Part shown: one piece after another, positions 8,011-16,789 of the stretch
Layout of the letters: every line of letters starts with the position of its first letter
Position numbering within the stretch: position 1 is the first letter of the stretch
Source of the DNA: Streptosporangium saharense
GTDB lineage: Bacteria > Actinomycetota > Actinomycetes > Streptosporangiales > Streptosporangiaceae
NCBI RefSeq assembly: GCF_014203715.1
Contig: NZ_JACHJP010000013.1
Location: forward strand, 1 to 64,000
Direction of reading: 5' to 3'
Length of the DNA stretch: 64,000 bases
The notes under the pieces: generated by a model
What the model saw: only the letters and a program-made list of their open reading frames with translations
Told to the model about the DNA's origin: nothing
Databases searched by the model: none
Made by a program: the position numbers and the translations under genes

Positions 8011-8490
8011 TCACGACAGGAACGTTTCCCGGCGCTGAGCTATCCGCTGACGGATCGCCCTGTGCCTCTCCTGGACGGTGAGGGCGACGGACCGGTCGAT
8101 CAGGATCAGGGTGCCGACGAGCAGGGCCACTCCTCCCGCGAGCGTGGTGACCGCCGCCGTGGCCACTTCGCCGTCCGGGTTGCCGACTCCGGAGGGGTTG
8201 CCTTCGAGCCATCTCATCGCGGCCGTCGCCTGCGTGACGACCAGGATCCCGAACACGGAGGTGACCACGCCGAGGACGAAGCCCGGGGGAGTTCGCCGGG
8301 AGCGCTTCCACAAGGCTCCGACCGCCAGTGCGAGCGGGACCGTGAGGAACAGCGCGATCTCCAGGCCCATCAGTGCGGCCAGACGGATGTGATCGAAGTT
8401 GTCGCCCCGCTGGATCCACAGGAAAGGGACAAGCGCGGTCCCGCTGAGAAGTCCGATGGCCATGAAGCGGAGGAAAAACATGATCGACAT
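8011..8490 (-). CDS. Small integral membrane protein, unknown function
   Basis: About 159 residues with four hydrophobic segments: FFLRFMAIGLLSGTALVPFLW, ALMGLEIALFLTVPLALAVGAL, GFVLGVVTSVFGILVV and VTTLAGGVALLVGTLILI. The C-terminus is charged and cytoplasmic-looking (RHRAIRQRIAQRRE). I set the start at the ATG at 8490; a GTG at 8583 is also open and would nearly abut the upstream hydrolase gene. No family recognised. It follows the alpha/beta hydrolase gene on the same strand and may be transcribed with it. Confidence 0.6.
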   Translation of the reverse strand: MSIMFFLRFMAIGLLSGTALVPFLWIQRGDNFDHIRLAALMGLEIALFLTVPLALAVGALWKRSRRTPPGFVLGVVTSVFGILVVTQATAAMRWLEGNPSGVGNPDGEVATAAVTTLAGGVALLVGTLILIDRSVALTVQERHRAIRQRIAQRRETFLS

Positions 8491-8592
8491 CCTGCCGGAC
8501 AGCGGGAAGCGCGCCCAGAGGCTGGGGTTCCACGGGTTCACAGCCTGTCTGTCATATCGTCCGGTACGGCCCGGCGAGCGCACAGTTTGTCG

Positions 8593-9447
8593 TCAGCGGG
8601 TGAAGGCGAGCAGCAGCGGGAGGAGGGCGTCGGGGCGATCCAGGGGGATGATGTGGCCGCAGTCGTCGATCGTGTGGCCGGTGAGGTCGTCGGTGATGGG
8701 ACGTAGCTGGCGTTCGAGGCGGTCTCCGACCGGGTACGCGCCGATGGCCATCGTGGGCATGGTGAGCCGGTGTGTGTCGGCGGCCTCGTGGATCTGCCGC
8801 GCGCTGACGGGGGCGGCGCGGTAGTGGGAGAAGGCACGGCGTAGCGCGTCGGAGCCGGTGTAGGCGCTGACGAAGGCGTCGCGGACGGGACGCGGGACGC
8901 CGCGGCCCTGAGTGCCGGCGGTGAGGAACCAGTCGATGTACTCGGCCTCGTGCCCGGTCAGCACGGTTTCCGCGAGGCCGGGGACCGAGTGGAAGCCGAA
9001 CCACCACGGCTGGAAGTCCCCGGCGCCGGGCAACCGGCCCAGCAGAGCCTCCATGAGGACGAGCCGTCGTACCCGGCCTGGCCGTCGCATCGCGAGGAGG
9101 AACGCCACCGGGGCGCCCAGATCGATGCCCACCACCGTCGCCGACGGCTCCCCGAGCGCGTCGAGGAGCGCCTCGGCGTCGGCCGCGAGGGTCCCGGCGT
9201 CATAGCCGTCCACCGCTCCACCACTGACGCCAAGTTCCCGTGATCCGTCGCTGGCGCCGAGGCCCCGTAGGTCGGGGGTTATGACGCGGTGGTGTTCCGC
9301 GAGGCCGGGGATGATCTCGCTCCACAGGCGCCAGGTGTGGGGGAAACCGTGGAGCAGCAGCACGGCGGGCCCGGTGCCGGTGATTGCCACGTTGGTCTCG
9401 ATGCCGTTGGTCGTGACCCGCCGAAGCGACGTCCCAGCAGGAAGCAT
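8593..9447 (-). CDS. Alpha/beta hydrolase, epoxide-hydrolase/dehalogenase-like
   Basis: 284 residues with a complete alpha/beta hydrolase fold. HGFPHTWRLW carries the oxyanion-hole HGxP motif, and TPDLRGLGASDG follows. The nucleophile elbow is VVGIDLGAP with Asp instead of Ser, which is characteristic of epoxide hydrolases and haloalkane dehalogenases. The catalytic His is in DDCGHIIPLDRP near the C-terminus. It probably opens epoxides or dehalogenates a xenobiotic by a covalent aspartyl ester. GGAGAGACC precedes the ATG. It is divergent from the HxlR gene at 9521, a likely regulator. Confidence 0.87.
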   Translation of the reverse strand: MLPAGTSLRRVTTNGIETNVAITGTGPAVLLLHGFPHTWRLWSEIIPGLAEHHRVITPDLRGLGASDGSRELGVSGGAVDGYDAGTLAADAEALLDALGEPSATVVGIDLGAPVAFLLAMRRPGRVRRLVLMEALLGRLPGAGDFQPWWFGFHSVPGLAETVLTGHEAEYIDWFLTAGTQGRGVPRPVRDAFVSAYTGSDALRRAFSHYRAAPVSARQIHEAADTHRLTMPTMAIGAYPVGDRLERQLRPITDDLTGHTIDDCGHIIPLDRPDALLPLLLAFTR

Positions 9448-9520
9448 GGTCTCTCCAGGTGGTTACCAATGGTGACAAGAAGAGGCTAGGTAACCTCTCA
9501 GGCATGGCCAAGACGGCACT

Positions 9521-9970
9521 GTGACGACAGGTGGTGAGCCCAAGGTGACCTCCTCACCGGCGCATACGACCCCCACCGCGAAAGCGAAGAAGGGGCCACG
9601 CGGCGATCTCTTCGATCCCGGCTGTCCCACCCGGCGGCTGCTGGACCGTATCGGGACGAAGTGGACCTCCATGACCGTCAAGGTCCTCGCCGAGGCCGCG
9701 CCGTACGAAGTGAGATTCGCCGAGCTCCAGCGGCGGGTGCCGGGTGTCTCGCAGAAGATGCTGTCGGTGACCCTGCGGAGCCTGACGCGGGACGGTCTGG
9801 TCGCCCGGCGGGTGGAGCCGACCGTGCCGCCGCGGGTGCACTACCGGCTGACCGAGCTGGGGTTGTCGCTGGAGACCGCGCTCGCCGTCGTACGGGCCTG
9901 GGCCGAGGAGCACATGCTCGACATCGACCGCGCCAACGAGCTCCACGACGCCCAGCCAGATGTCACATAA
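9521..9970 (+). CDS. HxlR-family winged-helix regulator
   Basis: 149 residues. After a ~30-residue charged, proline/threonine-rich tail comes the HxlR core: DPGCPTRRLLDRIGTKWTSMTVKVLAEA, FAELQRRVPGVSQKMLSVTLRSLTRDGLVARRVEP and VHYRLTELGLSL. The conserved Cys sits at the start of the domain. The GTG start at 9521 is the most upstream; internal starts would shorten the disordered tail. The divergent neighbour is the epoxide-hydrolase-like gene, the usual HxlR-target arrangement. Its last 8 bp overlap the 3' end of the lipoprotein gene on the other strand. Confidence 0.87.
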   Translation: MTTGGEPKVTSSPAHTTPTAKAKKGPRGDLFDPGCPTRRLLDRIGTKWTSMTVKVLAEAAPYEVRFAELQRRVPGVSQKMLSVTLRSLTRDGLVARRVEPTVPPRVHYRLTELGLSLETALAVVRAWAEEHMLDIDRANELHDAQPDVT

Positions 9971-10433
9971 GAGCCATGAAGTCCGCGCAGCGGGACTGGT
10001 TTCCGTCGGGTACGGTCACCCGCACGTCGTCCACGTCCACCCCGCGTTCGGTGGCGGTGGCGGCGGCGATCGTGCAGACGAGTTGCCCGGTCGCCAGCCG
10101 CGTCAGACGGGAGGCCGGTAGCGGGGTGCTCCTGGCGAGTGCGAACCCGTCGCCGGTCGCCTGGACGGCCAGGTCCTTGGGCAGCCGGGTGTCGAAGGAG
10201 CGCTCACGTTCCTTCGTGGTCGGCCCCGCGACCAGCAGTTCGACGGCCTCGCTCGCCGCCAGGGGACCCTCGGGACGGCTGACGGCGACAAGGCGGCCGT
10301 GCCGTACGAAATAGAGGGGGGTGCCCTGGAGGAACCCGCGGGCGGGCTCGCCCGCGCGGATCACGTCGCTCGGGCCGACTCCGCAGGCCGTACAGAGCGC
10401 GAGGAGTGCCGCGCAGACCGCGAGAGCTCTCAT
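9963..10433 (-). CDS. Lipoprotein with GerMN-like domain
   Basis: 156 residues with a lipoprotein signal (lipobox LCTAC, Cys near residue 17). The body, with TPLYFVRHGRLVAVSRP, AVELLVAGPTTKERERSFDTRLP and QLVCTIAAAT, resembles the GerMN sporulation/germination domain seen in LpqB-like and two-component-associated lipoproteins. It is the last gene of the operon with the sensor kinase: its ATG overlaps the kinase stop by 4 bp. In other actinobacteria such lipoproteins modulate their cognate kinase at the membrane, so this is likely an accessory sensor. Confidence 0.78.
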   Translation of the reverse strand: MRALAVCAALLALCTACGVGPSDVIRAGEPARGFLQGTPLYFVRHGRLVAVSRPEGPLAASEAVELLVAGPTTKERERSFDTRLPKDLAVQATGDGFALARSTPLPASRLTRLATGQLVCTIAAATATERGVDVDDVRVTVPDGNQSRCADFMALM

Positions 10434-11809
10434 GGGCGGTTCCTCGGCAGGGTGAGGGTGAAGACGGCGCCGGGGCCGGGGGCGACGGTCAGGTCACCGC
10501 CGTGTAGGAGGGCGTTCTCGCGGGCGATGGCCAGGCCGAGGCCGCTGCCCTCCGAGCGGGCGCGGGCGGCGTCGGCCTTGTAGAAGCGTTCGAAGACGTG
10601 GGGCAGGACATCGGCGGGCAGGCCGGGTCCCCGGTCGGACACCTCGATCGTGGCGACTCTGTCGGTCGCGCGGACCCGGACGGTGACGGGCGGCGCGCCG
10701 TGCCGCAGGGCGTTGCCGACGAGGTTGGCGACGATGACGTCCAGGCGGCGCGGGTCGAGGGGGACCAGGATGTCCGGCGGCAGGTCCACGACGACCTCGG
10801 AGCTCCAACCGCGTGAGCGCAGGCAGGCGGCCACCGCGGCGCCGACGTCCACGTCGTTGAGGTTGAGTACGGCGGCGCCCGCGTCGAAGCGGGAGATCTC
10901 CATCAGGTCGTCCACGAGCCGGGTGAGCCGGGTGACCTCGGCGGTCACCATCCGGGCGGCGGTTCCCGCGTCGGGGTCGAGCCGGTCGGCCCCGGCTTCG
11001 AGGACGTCGGTGACCGCGGTCGCGGCGGCCAGCGGGGTGCGCAGCTCGTGGGAGACATCGGCGACGAACCGCCGCGATCTGGCCTCCATCTCGCGCAGCT
11101 CGCCGACGGAGCGTTCAAGCGCGGCCGCGGTCTCGTTGAACTGTCCCGCCAGCCTGGCCAGCTCGTCGCCGCCGCGTACCGGCAGCCGGGTCTCCAACCG
11201 TCCCTCGCCCAGCCGCCGGGCCGCGCGGTCCAGCTCGGCGACCGGGCGCAGCACACCGCGCGCGGCCAGCAGCCCGGCCAGCATCGCCAGCAGTACGGCG
11301 GGCAGCATGGCGGTCTGGGCGGCGCGCAGCACTGCCGTCTCGTCGGCGGCGGCCTGCGCGAGCGACTCGACGAGATAGACGGTGATGCCCGAGGGCTCGC
11401 CGCCCGCGAGGAGCATGACCCTGCTTCCGCCCACGAGGTACGGCACGCCGTCCCGGACCACCCGCTGCCAGAGCAGTTCGGAGCGCCGCAGGACGGCCGC
11501 GCGCAGTTCGGCGGTGATGCGGGCGTCGGAGGGGACGGCGCCGTCCCTGACCACGTACACCCTGCGGTCGCCGACCTCCAGGTCCTCGGCCAGCAGGTCG
11601 AGTTCTTCGTCGCTCGCGGGCAGTGCGATGTCACGTGACAGTAGCAACACCCGGTTCCTGAAGTCCTTCAACAGCCGGTCCTGCACTCCGGTGAGCAGAT
11701 TGACCTGTGCCTTGTAGTAGGTCAGCCCGGCGGCCCCGACCGCGCTCAGCCCGCCGACCAGCACGAACGTGATCACCAGCCGAGCCCGAAGTCCCCGCAA
11801 CCAGGTCAT
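10430..11809 (-). CDS. Sensor histidine kinase
   Basis: 459 residues. Domain order: a transmembrane helix (residues ~8-30), an extracellular sensor of ~130 residues, a second transmembrane helix (TAMLPAVLLAMLAGLLAARGVL), a HAMP linker (RPVAELDRAARRLGEGRLETRLP), a HisKA with phospho-acceptor His in DVSHELRTPL, and a HATPase_c with the N box (NLVGNALRHG), G1 box (DRGPGLP) and G2 box (GSGLGLAIA). Phosphotransfer is to the regulator encoded immediately upstream; the ATG at 11809 overlaps that gene's stop. The organisation resembles CseC-type envelope-stress kinases, though the actual signal is unknown. Confidence 0.92.
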   Translation of the reverse strand: MTWLRGLRARLVITFVLVGGLSAVGAAGLTYYKAQVNLLTGVQDRLLKDFRNRVLLLSRDIALPASDEELDLLAEDLEVGDRRVYVVRDGAVPSDARITAELRAAVLRRSELLWQRVVRDGVPYLVGGSRVMLLAGGEPSGITVYLVESLAQAAADETAVLRAAQTAMLPAVLLAMLAGLLAARGVLRPVAELDRAARRLGEGRLETRLPVRGGDELARLAGQFNETAAALERSVGELREMEARSRRFVADVSHELRTPLAAATAVTDVLEAGADRLDPDAGTAARMVTAEVTRLTRLVDDLMEISRFDAGAAVLNLNDVDVGAAVAACLRSRGWSSEVVVDLPPDILVPLDPRRLDVIVANLVGNALRHGAPPVTVRVRATDRVATIEVSDRGPGLPADVLPHVFERFYKADAARARSEGSGLGLAIARENALLHGGDLTVAPGPGAVFTLTLPRNRP

Positions 11810-12480
11810 ACCGGCCCGAAGCGATAGCCGAAGCCGCGCACGGTCTGCACGTACTTCGGCTCGGCAGGCACGTCCTCGATCTTGGAGCGCAGCCGTTGCA
11901 CGCACGCGTCGACCAGCCGCGAGTCGCCCAGGTAGTCGTGGTCCCACACGGATTCGAGCAACTGCTGCCTGCTGAAGACCTGTCCGGGGATGGCCGACAG
12001 GTGCAGCAGCAGCCGAAGCTCCATCGGCGGCAGCGCGATCCGCCGTCCGTTCCTGCTCACGGTCAGGGAGGCACGGTCGACGCGCAGCGTCCCGTAGGTC
12101 TCGACCGGCGACGCCACACTCTCCGTACGGCGCAGCACCGCCCTGATCCGGGCTTCGAGCACCTGGGGTCGTACCGGTTTGACCACGTAGTCGTCCGCCC
12201 CGGCCTCAAGACCGCCGACCACGTCGAAGTCGTCACCCCGCGCGCTGAGCATCACGATCGAGGTCGAGGTGGTCGCGCGGATGCGGCGGCAGACCTCGAA
12301 TCCATCGATACCGGGCAACATGAGATCGAGCACCACGACGTCGGCGGCGAAGCGCGTCAGCAGCTCCAGCCCTTCCTCCCCGGATGCCGCCGACTCGACC
12401 TCGTGGTCCCTGCCCTTGAGGGCGAGTATCAGGGCATTCCTGACGTTCGGGTCGTCCTCGACCAGCAACACGCGCGCCAT
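11806..12480 (-). CDS. OmpR-family response regulator
   Basis: 224 residues. The receiver domain has the acidic pocket LLVEDDPN, phospho-acceptor Asp in DVVVLDLMLPGIDGFE, Thr/Ser switch in VMLSARGD and Lys in VVKPVRP. The C-terminal winged helix contains PPMELRLLLHLSAIPGQVFSRQQLLESVWDHDY and VDACVQRLRSKIE with VQTVRGFGYRF. The start at 12480 has TGGAAGG just upstream. It heads an operon with kinase and GerMN lipoprotein. The gene reads away from the lipoprotein at 12619, whose promoter shares the 138-bp gap, so that lipoprotein is a candidate target. Confidence 0.93.
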   Translation of the reverse strand: MARVLLVEDDPNVRNALILALKGRDHEVESAASGEEGLELLTRFAADVVVLDLMLPGIDGFEVCRRIRATTSTSIVMLSARGDDFDVVGGLEAGADDYVVKPVRPQVLEARIRAVLRRTESVASPVETYGTLRVDRASLTVSRNGRRIALPPMELRLLLHLSAIPGQVFSRQQLLESVWDHDYLGDSRLVDACVQRLRSKIEDVPAEPKYVQTVRGFGYRFGPV

Positions 12481-12618
12481 GCCTTCCAGTATCGGCGGCC
12501 CTGACATGCGATTTGTCCGGTCTTGGAAGCTATTACAGGTTCATGACATGGCGTGCACGGGCCGCTCACATCGACGGGCCAGGGTGATGGGCAGCCAACC
12601 GACCCATTGGAGAGAACC

Positions 12619-13146
12619 GTGTTGATCACCAAGCGACGCCTCGCCGTACTGGCCGCGCTGCCCACCCTGGCGCTGAGCACGGCGTGCGGGGCGCAGAGTT
12701 TCGCCGACGCGGCGAGCCCCGCCGTCACTTCAGCAGGGAAGCCCTCCGTCGTCTCGGCCAAGCCGAGCTGGCACGAGACGGCGGTGAAGTTCGCCGGGTG
12801 CATGCGGAAGAACGGCATCGACATCCCGGACCCCGTCAAGGGCCAGGACCTCGACACCAGCGCCGTCACCAAGGTCACCCAGGCCAAGCTCGACGCCGCC
12901 ATGAAGGCGTGCAAGGAGTGGGACTCGGCGATCCTCGGCGGCGCGGAGCCGTCCACCCCCGAGGAGGACGCCAAGTTCGCGGCCTGGGCCAAGTGCCTGC
13001 GCAAGGACGGCGTCTGGCAGCCCATCGACAAGGACGAGAAGAAGCCCGCCGGGTTCAAGGAGCTCGCGCCCAAGTCGGCAGCCTGGCAGAAGATCCAGGA
13101 GGGATGCGCCTCCCTGCGGCCGCCCGCGCCGTACGAGGAGAACTGA
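12619..13146 (+). CDS. Secreted lipoprotein with paired-Cys repeats
   Basis: 175 residues. Signal peptide with lipobox LSTAC, Cys near residue 17. The mature part holds two similar units: FAGCMRKNGIDIPDP with AMKACKEW, and WAKCLRKDGVWQP with IQEGCASL, so four Cys likely form two disulfides. This CMRxxG-x-x-x-PDP lipoprotein family is common in actinobacteria and of unknown function. The GTG at 12619 follows GGAGAG. It is divergent from the response regulator operon, a position typical of a regulated target or signal partner. Confidence 0.78.
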   Translation: MLITKRRLAVLAALPTLALSTACGAQSFADAASPAVTSAGKPSVVSAKPSWHETAVKFAGCMRKNGIDIPDPVKGQDLDTSAVTKVTQAKLDAAMKACKEWDSAILGGAEPSTPEEDAKFAAWAKCLRKDGVWQPIDKDEKKPAGFKELAPKSAAWQKIQEGCASLRPPAPYEEN

Positions 13147-13152
13147 CCGGGC

Positions 13153-13183
13153 GCCCTGTCCTCAACGGGGACGGGGACAGGGC
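13153..13183. terminator. Hairpin between convergent genes
   Basis: GCCCTGTCC (13153-13161) pairs perfectly with GGACAGGGC (13175-13183) across 13 nt. It spans the P450 stop codon and lies just past the lipoprotein stop, so it could end both convergent transcripts. No T-tract is present, as is usual in actinobacteria. Confidence 0.55.
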
Positions 13184-14364
13184 ACCTCGGTCACCGGCAG
13201 CGCGACGGGACGACAGGTCAGGCCGTCACTCCACTCGATCTCCTCGGCCGGTACGGCAAGCCGCAACGTGGGCCGTCTGGTCACCAGCGCCCTGATCGCC
13301 TCGGTCAGCTCGACCCTGGCCAGCGCGGCGGCCAGACAGCGGTGCGGGCCGTACCCGAACGCCAGGTGGGGATGCGGCGGCTGCGTTTCGAAGCGGTGGA
13401 TGTTGAAACGTCCCGGTTCGGGAAAGGCGCTGGGGTCGTGGTTGGCGGCGTTGAGGTCGGGCATCACGACGCTTCCCGCCTTCAGCACGCCGCAGGAGAG
13501 CTCGACGTCCTCGGTCATCCGGCGCATGAACGCGCTGGCCGGAGGCCCGTCGTAGCGCAGGATCTCCTCGGCGGCGGTCGGCGCCAGCTCCGGTCTGGCG
13601 ACCAGTTCGTCCCACTGCTCGCGGTGGAGCATGAGACGCAGGGCGCCCTTGGACACCATCGAGGCGGTCGTCTCGTGCCCCGCCGTGATCAGCGCGAACA
13701 CGGTGTTGACCAGCTCGCCCTCGCTCAGCCGATCCTCCTCGTCACGGGCCTGGACGAGCAGGTCGATGAGGTCGTCACCGGGCTCCGCGCGGTGCCGGGC
13801 CACCAGGTCGCGGGCATAGGCCATGAACTCCGTGTACCCCCGGTACCGGACCCGCTCCGTGGCGGCCGAGGTGGTGAGGAACATGTCCGTCCAGGCCACG
13901 AACCGGTCGTAGTCCTCGTGCGGAACCCCCAGCAACCGGCAGATGACCTGCCCGGGCAACCGCACCGCGAACGCCTCGACCAGGTCGAACTCCTCACCCG
14001 CCCCGTCGAGCAGCTCCCCGGCGAGCGCCGCGATCCACGGCCGCCACCGTTCGGTACGGCGGGGCGTGAAGGCTCCGTACATGATCCGCCGGTAGCGGGT
14101 GTGCTCGGGCGGGTCCTGGTTGATCAACGCGTCGGGGTCGTCGTCGATGCCCACGCCGCTGACCAGCCGGGGCAGACCGGGCAGGCGCAGGTTACGGCTT
14201 GAGGCCGTCGATCCGAGGAGGGTCCGCACGTCCTCGTACCTGACGGCGACCGGCACCGCGTCCCCACTCGGCATGACGGCCGGATCGAGCGGCCCCTCCT
14301 CATGACGCCGCGCGTACTCGGGCGAAGGGGTACCAAGCGGCCCGGGGACGATCCTGCCGACCAT
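13162..14364 (-). CDS. Cytochrome P450
   Basis: 400 residues, the usual bacterial class I length. Conserved parts: DPPEHTRYRR (helix C region), I-helix oxygen-binding ITAGHETTAS, K-helix EEILR (ExxR) and the heme loop AFGYGPHRCLAAALAR with the axial Cys. It needs ferredoxin and reductase partners, which are not in the neighbourhood, so they must come from elsewhere. The heme motif ends CLA rather than the commoner CLG, which is tolerated in many P450s. I chose the ATG at 14364 because AGAGGGG precedes it; a longer frame to 14460 exists. Substrate cannot be inferred, and no biosynthetic cluster surrounds it. Confidence 0.92.
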   Translation of the reverse strand: MVGRIVPGPLGTPSPEYARRHEEGPLDPAVMPSGDAVPVAVRYEDVRTLLGSTASSRNLRLPGLPRLVSGVGIDDDPDALINQDPPEHTRYRRIMYGAFTPRRTERWRPWIAALAGELLDGAGEEFDLVEAFAVRLPGQVICRLLGVPHEDYDRFVAWTDMFLTTSAATERVRYRGYTEFMAYARDLVARHRAEPGDDLIDLLVQARDEEDRLSEGELVNTVFALITAGHETTASMVSKGALRLMLHREQWDELVARPELAPTAAEEILRYDGPPASAFMRRMTEDVELSCGVLKAGSVVMPDLNAANHDPSAFPEPGRFNIHRFETQPPHPHLAFGYGPHRCLAAALARVELTEAIRALVTRRPTLRLAVPAEEIEWSDGLTCRPVALPVTEVPCPRPR

Positions 14365-14519
14365 CGCGCCCCTCTCCGACCGCCACACGAACAACCCACC
14401 CGGAACGTACGCAGCCGACCGTTCACGGTCAACGCCCAATTTCGGATGGTTTCTCGTCATGGGGCTTATCGCGTCGATCTTGGTTGATGTGTCGGTCCGG
14501 CTGTCTAAGCTCCCTGGCC

Positions 14520-15458
14520 ATGATCCTCACGACTCCCGGTCCCCCGGTCGATCTCGTCGAGACGTTCCCCTGGATGGGCGCGTACGCCAGGACAGCCGTC
14601 CGTCTTCACCCGCGGCCAGGGAAGCCGACCATCCATGACAGCCACATCGGAGGGCCACTGATCTGGCCGGTCACCGAACCATGGCCCGCCTGTGACCAGG
14701 TCATCCAGATAAGCATCGCGCCTCCCTTCCAGCCCGGCTGGCTGGAGCAGCGTGCCCATGTTCCCGAGAGCCCGGTGCCCATGGTCGGTGTCGCGCAGTT
14801 CTACGCGCGTGACATCCCCGAGATCCCCTTCCCGGAGGGCACGGACCTGCTCCAGGTGCTGTGGTGCCCCAACGAGCACGACATGGACGACATCGTCGGG
14901 CCTGCTCCGCTGCTGGTCTGGCGCCGCAGTGAGGACCTCGTCGACGTGCTCGCGGAGCCGCCCATGCGGCACCATGCCACCCCGGACCGCATCCTCGGCG
15001 CTCCGGCGGCCGACCTCAGCGTGGAGCACTGTCTGCCGCGCCCCTGTGTGCTACACCCCGAGCGGGTCACCGAGTACCCCTATGCCGAGGAGTTGCCCGA
15101 GCGGCTCCGGACGGCTCTCGACGAGTGGGACGACGGCCATTACCAGCCCCTTCTGTCCATCGCGCCCGGTTGCAAGATCGGCGGATGGGAGTCCTGGCAT
15201 CTCAGCGACATGTACGAACTGCCCTGTGAGGTCTGCGGGACCGAGACCGAGCCACTTCTCAAACTGGCCAGTAGCGAGTGGGACGCGGGCAGCGGACCGA
15301 GATGGCGTCCCCTCGAAGAGCGCCATCTCGAACAGGGAACACCCGAGTGCCAGGAGACCGTCGAACCGACCACGCTCAACCTTGGCCGCTACGGGGCCCT
15401 CACCATTTTCCTGTGTCCCCGCTCTGTCGAGCACGGCCATCGCCTGACCATCCAGTAG
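14520..15458 (+). CDS. DUF1963/YwqG-like protein
   Basis: 312 residues, soluble. The early segment DSHIGGPLIWPVTEPWPAC, then a tract QFYARDIPEIPFPEGTDLLQVLWCPNEH, resembles the YwqG/DUF1963 pattern (GGxPxxPxxxxWPxC ... Q.....DxP..P..G.LQ.F.). A later C-x-x-C pair (PCEVCGTET) may bind metal. DUF1963 proteins often lie in accessory or immunity-type loci, and their function is unknown. The ATG at 14520 begins a segment typical of this group; the frame is also open 36 bp upstream. Moderate confidence in the family. Confidence 0.65.
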   Translation: MILTTPGPPVDLVETFPWMGAYARTAVRLHPRPGKPTIHDSHIGGPLIWPVTEPWPACDQVIQISIAPPFQPGWLEQRAHVPESPVPMVGVAQFYARDIPEIPFPEGTDLLQVLWCPNEHDMDDIVGPAPLLVWRRSEDLVDVLAEPPMRHHATPDRILGAPAADLSVEHCLPRPCVLHPERVTEYPYAEELPERLRTALDEWDDGHYQPLLSIAPGCKIGGWESWHLSDMYELPCEVCGTETEPLLKLASSEWDAGSGPRWRPLEERHLEQGTPECQETVEPTTLNLGRYGALTIFLCPRSVEHGHRLTIQ

Positions 15459-15523
15459 GGCGACCTGCGACGCGTCCCGAAGGCAGGTTGACAGTGTGGA
15501 ACGCGGTGGGATGTTCTGCTGCG

Positions 15524-15985
15524 GTGACTGATCTTCATGTTCGACGGCCCACCGACGACGCCATGCTTGAAGACTGGCGGTACGTCCACAACACGATCAT
15601 CCCCACCCACGTCCTGACCACGGAAGAAGTGCGGGATCGTGTCGGACGCCACCATCTGGAGGTCGCCTACCTGGGAAAGACGCTTGTGGGCTGTAGCACC
15701 GTACGGCCTCCCGGGGACGACGCCCGGACGGCCACCGTGATCGCCCGCGTGCTCCCCGAACACCGTGGACGGGGCTTCGGCGAGGAGCTCTACGCGCGCG
15801 GTCTCAAGCGGGCCAGGGAACTCGGCGCCGAGACGATCGAGACCGTCGTCCTGTCCTCCAACGAGGACGGGCTGCGCTTCGCGCTGAGGCATGGCTTCAC
15901 CGAGATCGAACGCTACCTGCTCCCCGGAGACACCATCCCCTGGATCGACCTGCGCCTTTCCTCCCCGACGCCCGGATCCGCGTAG
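15524..15985 (+). CDS. GNAT-family N-acetyltransferase
   Basis: About 153 residues. The acetyl-CoA loop is clear: TVIARVLPEHRGRGFGEELYARGLKRARELGAETIE, with the RGRGFG motif A, followed by VVLSSNEDGLRFALRHGFTEIER (motif B, with the typical A-x-x-x-GF). Acetyl acceptor unknown. The start is uncertain: GTG at 15524 gives a compact domain, and a GTG at 15494 would add ten residues. It lies between the DUF1963-like gene and the DeoR operon, reading the same way. Confidence 0.85.
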   Translation: MTDLHVRRPTDDAMLEDWRYVHNTIIPTHVLTTEEVRDRVGRHHLEVAYLGKTLVGCSTVRPPGDDARTATVIARVLPEHRGRGFGEELYARGLKRARELGAETIETVVLSSNEDGLRFALRHGFTEIERYLLPGDTIPWIDLRLSSPTPGSA

Positions 15986-16030
15986 TCGCCGAGGTTGACT
16001 TTCGCACATGGTTCGCGTTTATTTGAACAT

Positions 16031-16789
16031 GTGGAAGGTTCGAATCGGCTGCTGGACATCATCTCCTTGTTGCGTACGGCGGAGCGGGTCACGGTCGGGG
16101 AGTTGGCCGAGCGGACCGGCTGTTCGGAGATGACCATCCGCCGTGACCTCGACCAGTTGGCCGAGCAGGGCGTGCTGCGCCGGGTGCGCGGTGGCGCCGT
16201 GAGCCTGATGCTGCGTGGGGAGGCGCCACCGTTCGCGGTGCGTGAGCGTGAGGCCGTGGACGCCAAGCGGCGGATCGCCGCCAAGATCGACGCGCTGGTC
16301 GCCGACGGGGAGTCCGTCGTGCTGGACAGCGGGACGACCGCGCTGCACGTCGCCCGCGCCCTGGCGGGCCGCAGGATCACCGCGATGGCCCTCGACCTCC
16401 ACGCGCTGAACGCGCTGAGCGGCGCGGCCGACGTGAAGCTGCTGGTCCCCGGCGGACAGGTCCTGACCAGGACGTCGTCCTTCGTCGGGCACCTCACCGA
16501 GATGTCGCTGCGCGCCCTGCGGGTGGACACCGTGATCCTCGGGGTGTGCGGGCTCTCCGCCAGGCACGGGCTGACGGCCCACGACCTGGCCGAGGTCCCG
16601 GTCAAACAGGCCGCCATCGCCGCGGCGCAGCGGAAGATCGCGGTGTGCGACGCGTCGAAGTTCGGTATGACCGGCCTCGGCCACGTCTGCCCGATCGGCG
16701 AGTTGGACGCGGTCGTCACGGACAGTGGCGCCCCACCGGAGGAACTCAGCAGGATCGAAGCCGCCGGGGTCCAGGTGATCCTGGTATGA
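16031..16789 (+). CDS. DeoR-family transcriptional regulator
   Basis: 252 residues. N-terminal HTH: LLRTAERVTVGELAERTGCSEMTIRRDLDQLAEQGVLRRVRGGA, the DeoR signature. The effector domain has VVLDSGTTALHVARAL (the D-x-G-T-T phosphosugar pocket), VDTVILGVCGLSARHGLT and CDASKFGMTGLGHVCPI. It probably senses a phosphorylated sugar and represses its own operon. The GTG at 16031 places the HTH near the N-terminus. Its stop overlaps the HAD start as ATGA, so these genes are translationally coupled. Confidence 0.9.
   Translation: MEGSNRLLDIISLLRTAERVTVGELAERTGCSEMTIRRDLDQLAEQGVLRRVRGGAVSLMLRGEAPPFAVREREAVDAKRRIAAKIDALVADGESVVLDSGTTALHVARALAGRRITAMALDLHALNALSGAADVKLLVPGGQVLTRTSSFVGHLTEMSLRALRVDTVILGVCGLSARHGLTAHDLAEVPVKQAAIAAAQRKIAVCDASKFGMTGLGHVCPIGELDAVVTDSGAPPEELSRIEAAGVQVILV

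Noticed and set aside
13162..14364. Cytochrome P450 as part of a natural-product cluster
   Set aside because: No synthase, ferredoxin or tailoring genes lie nearby; the gene stands among regulatory and hypothetical genes.
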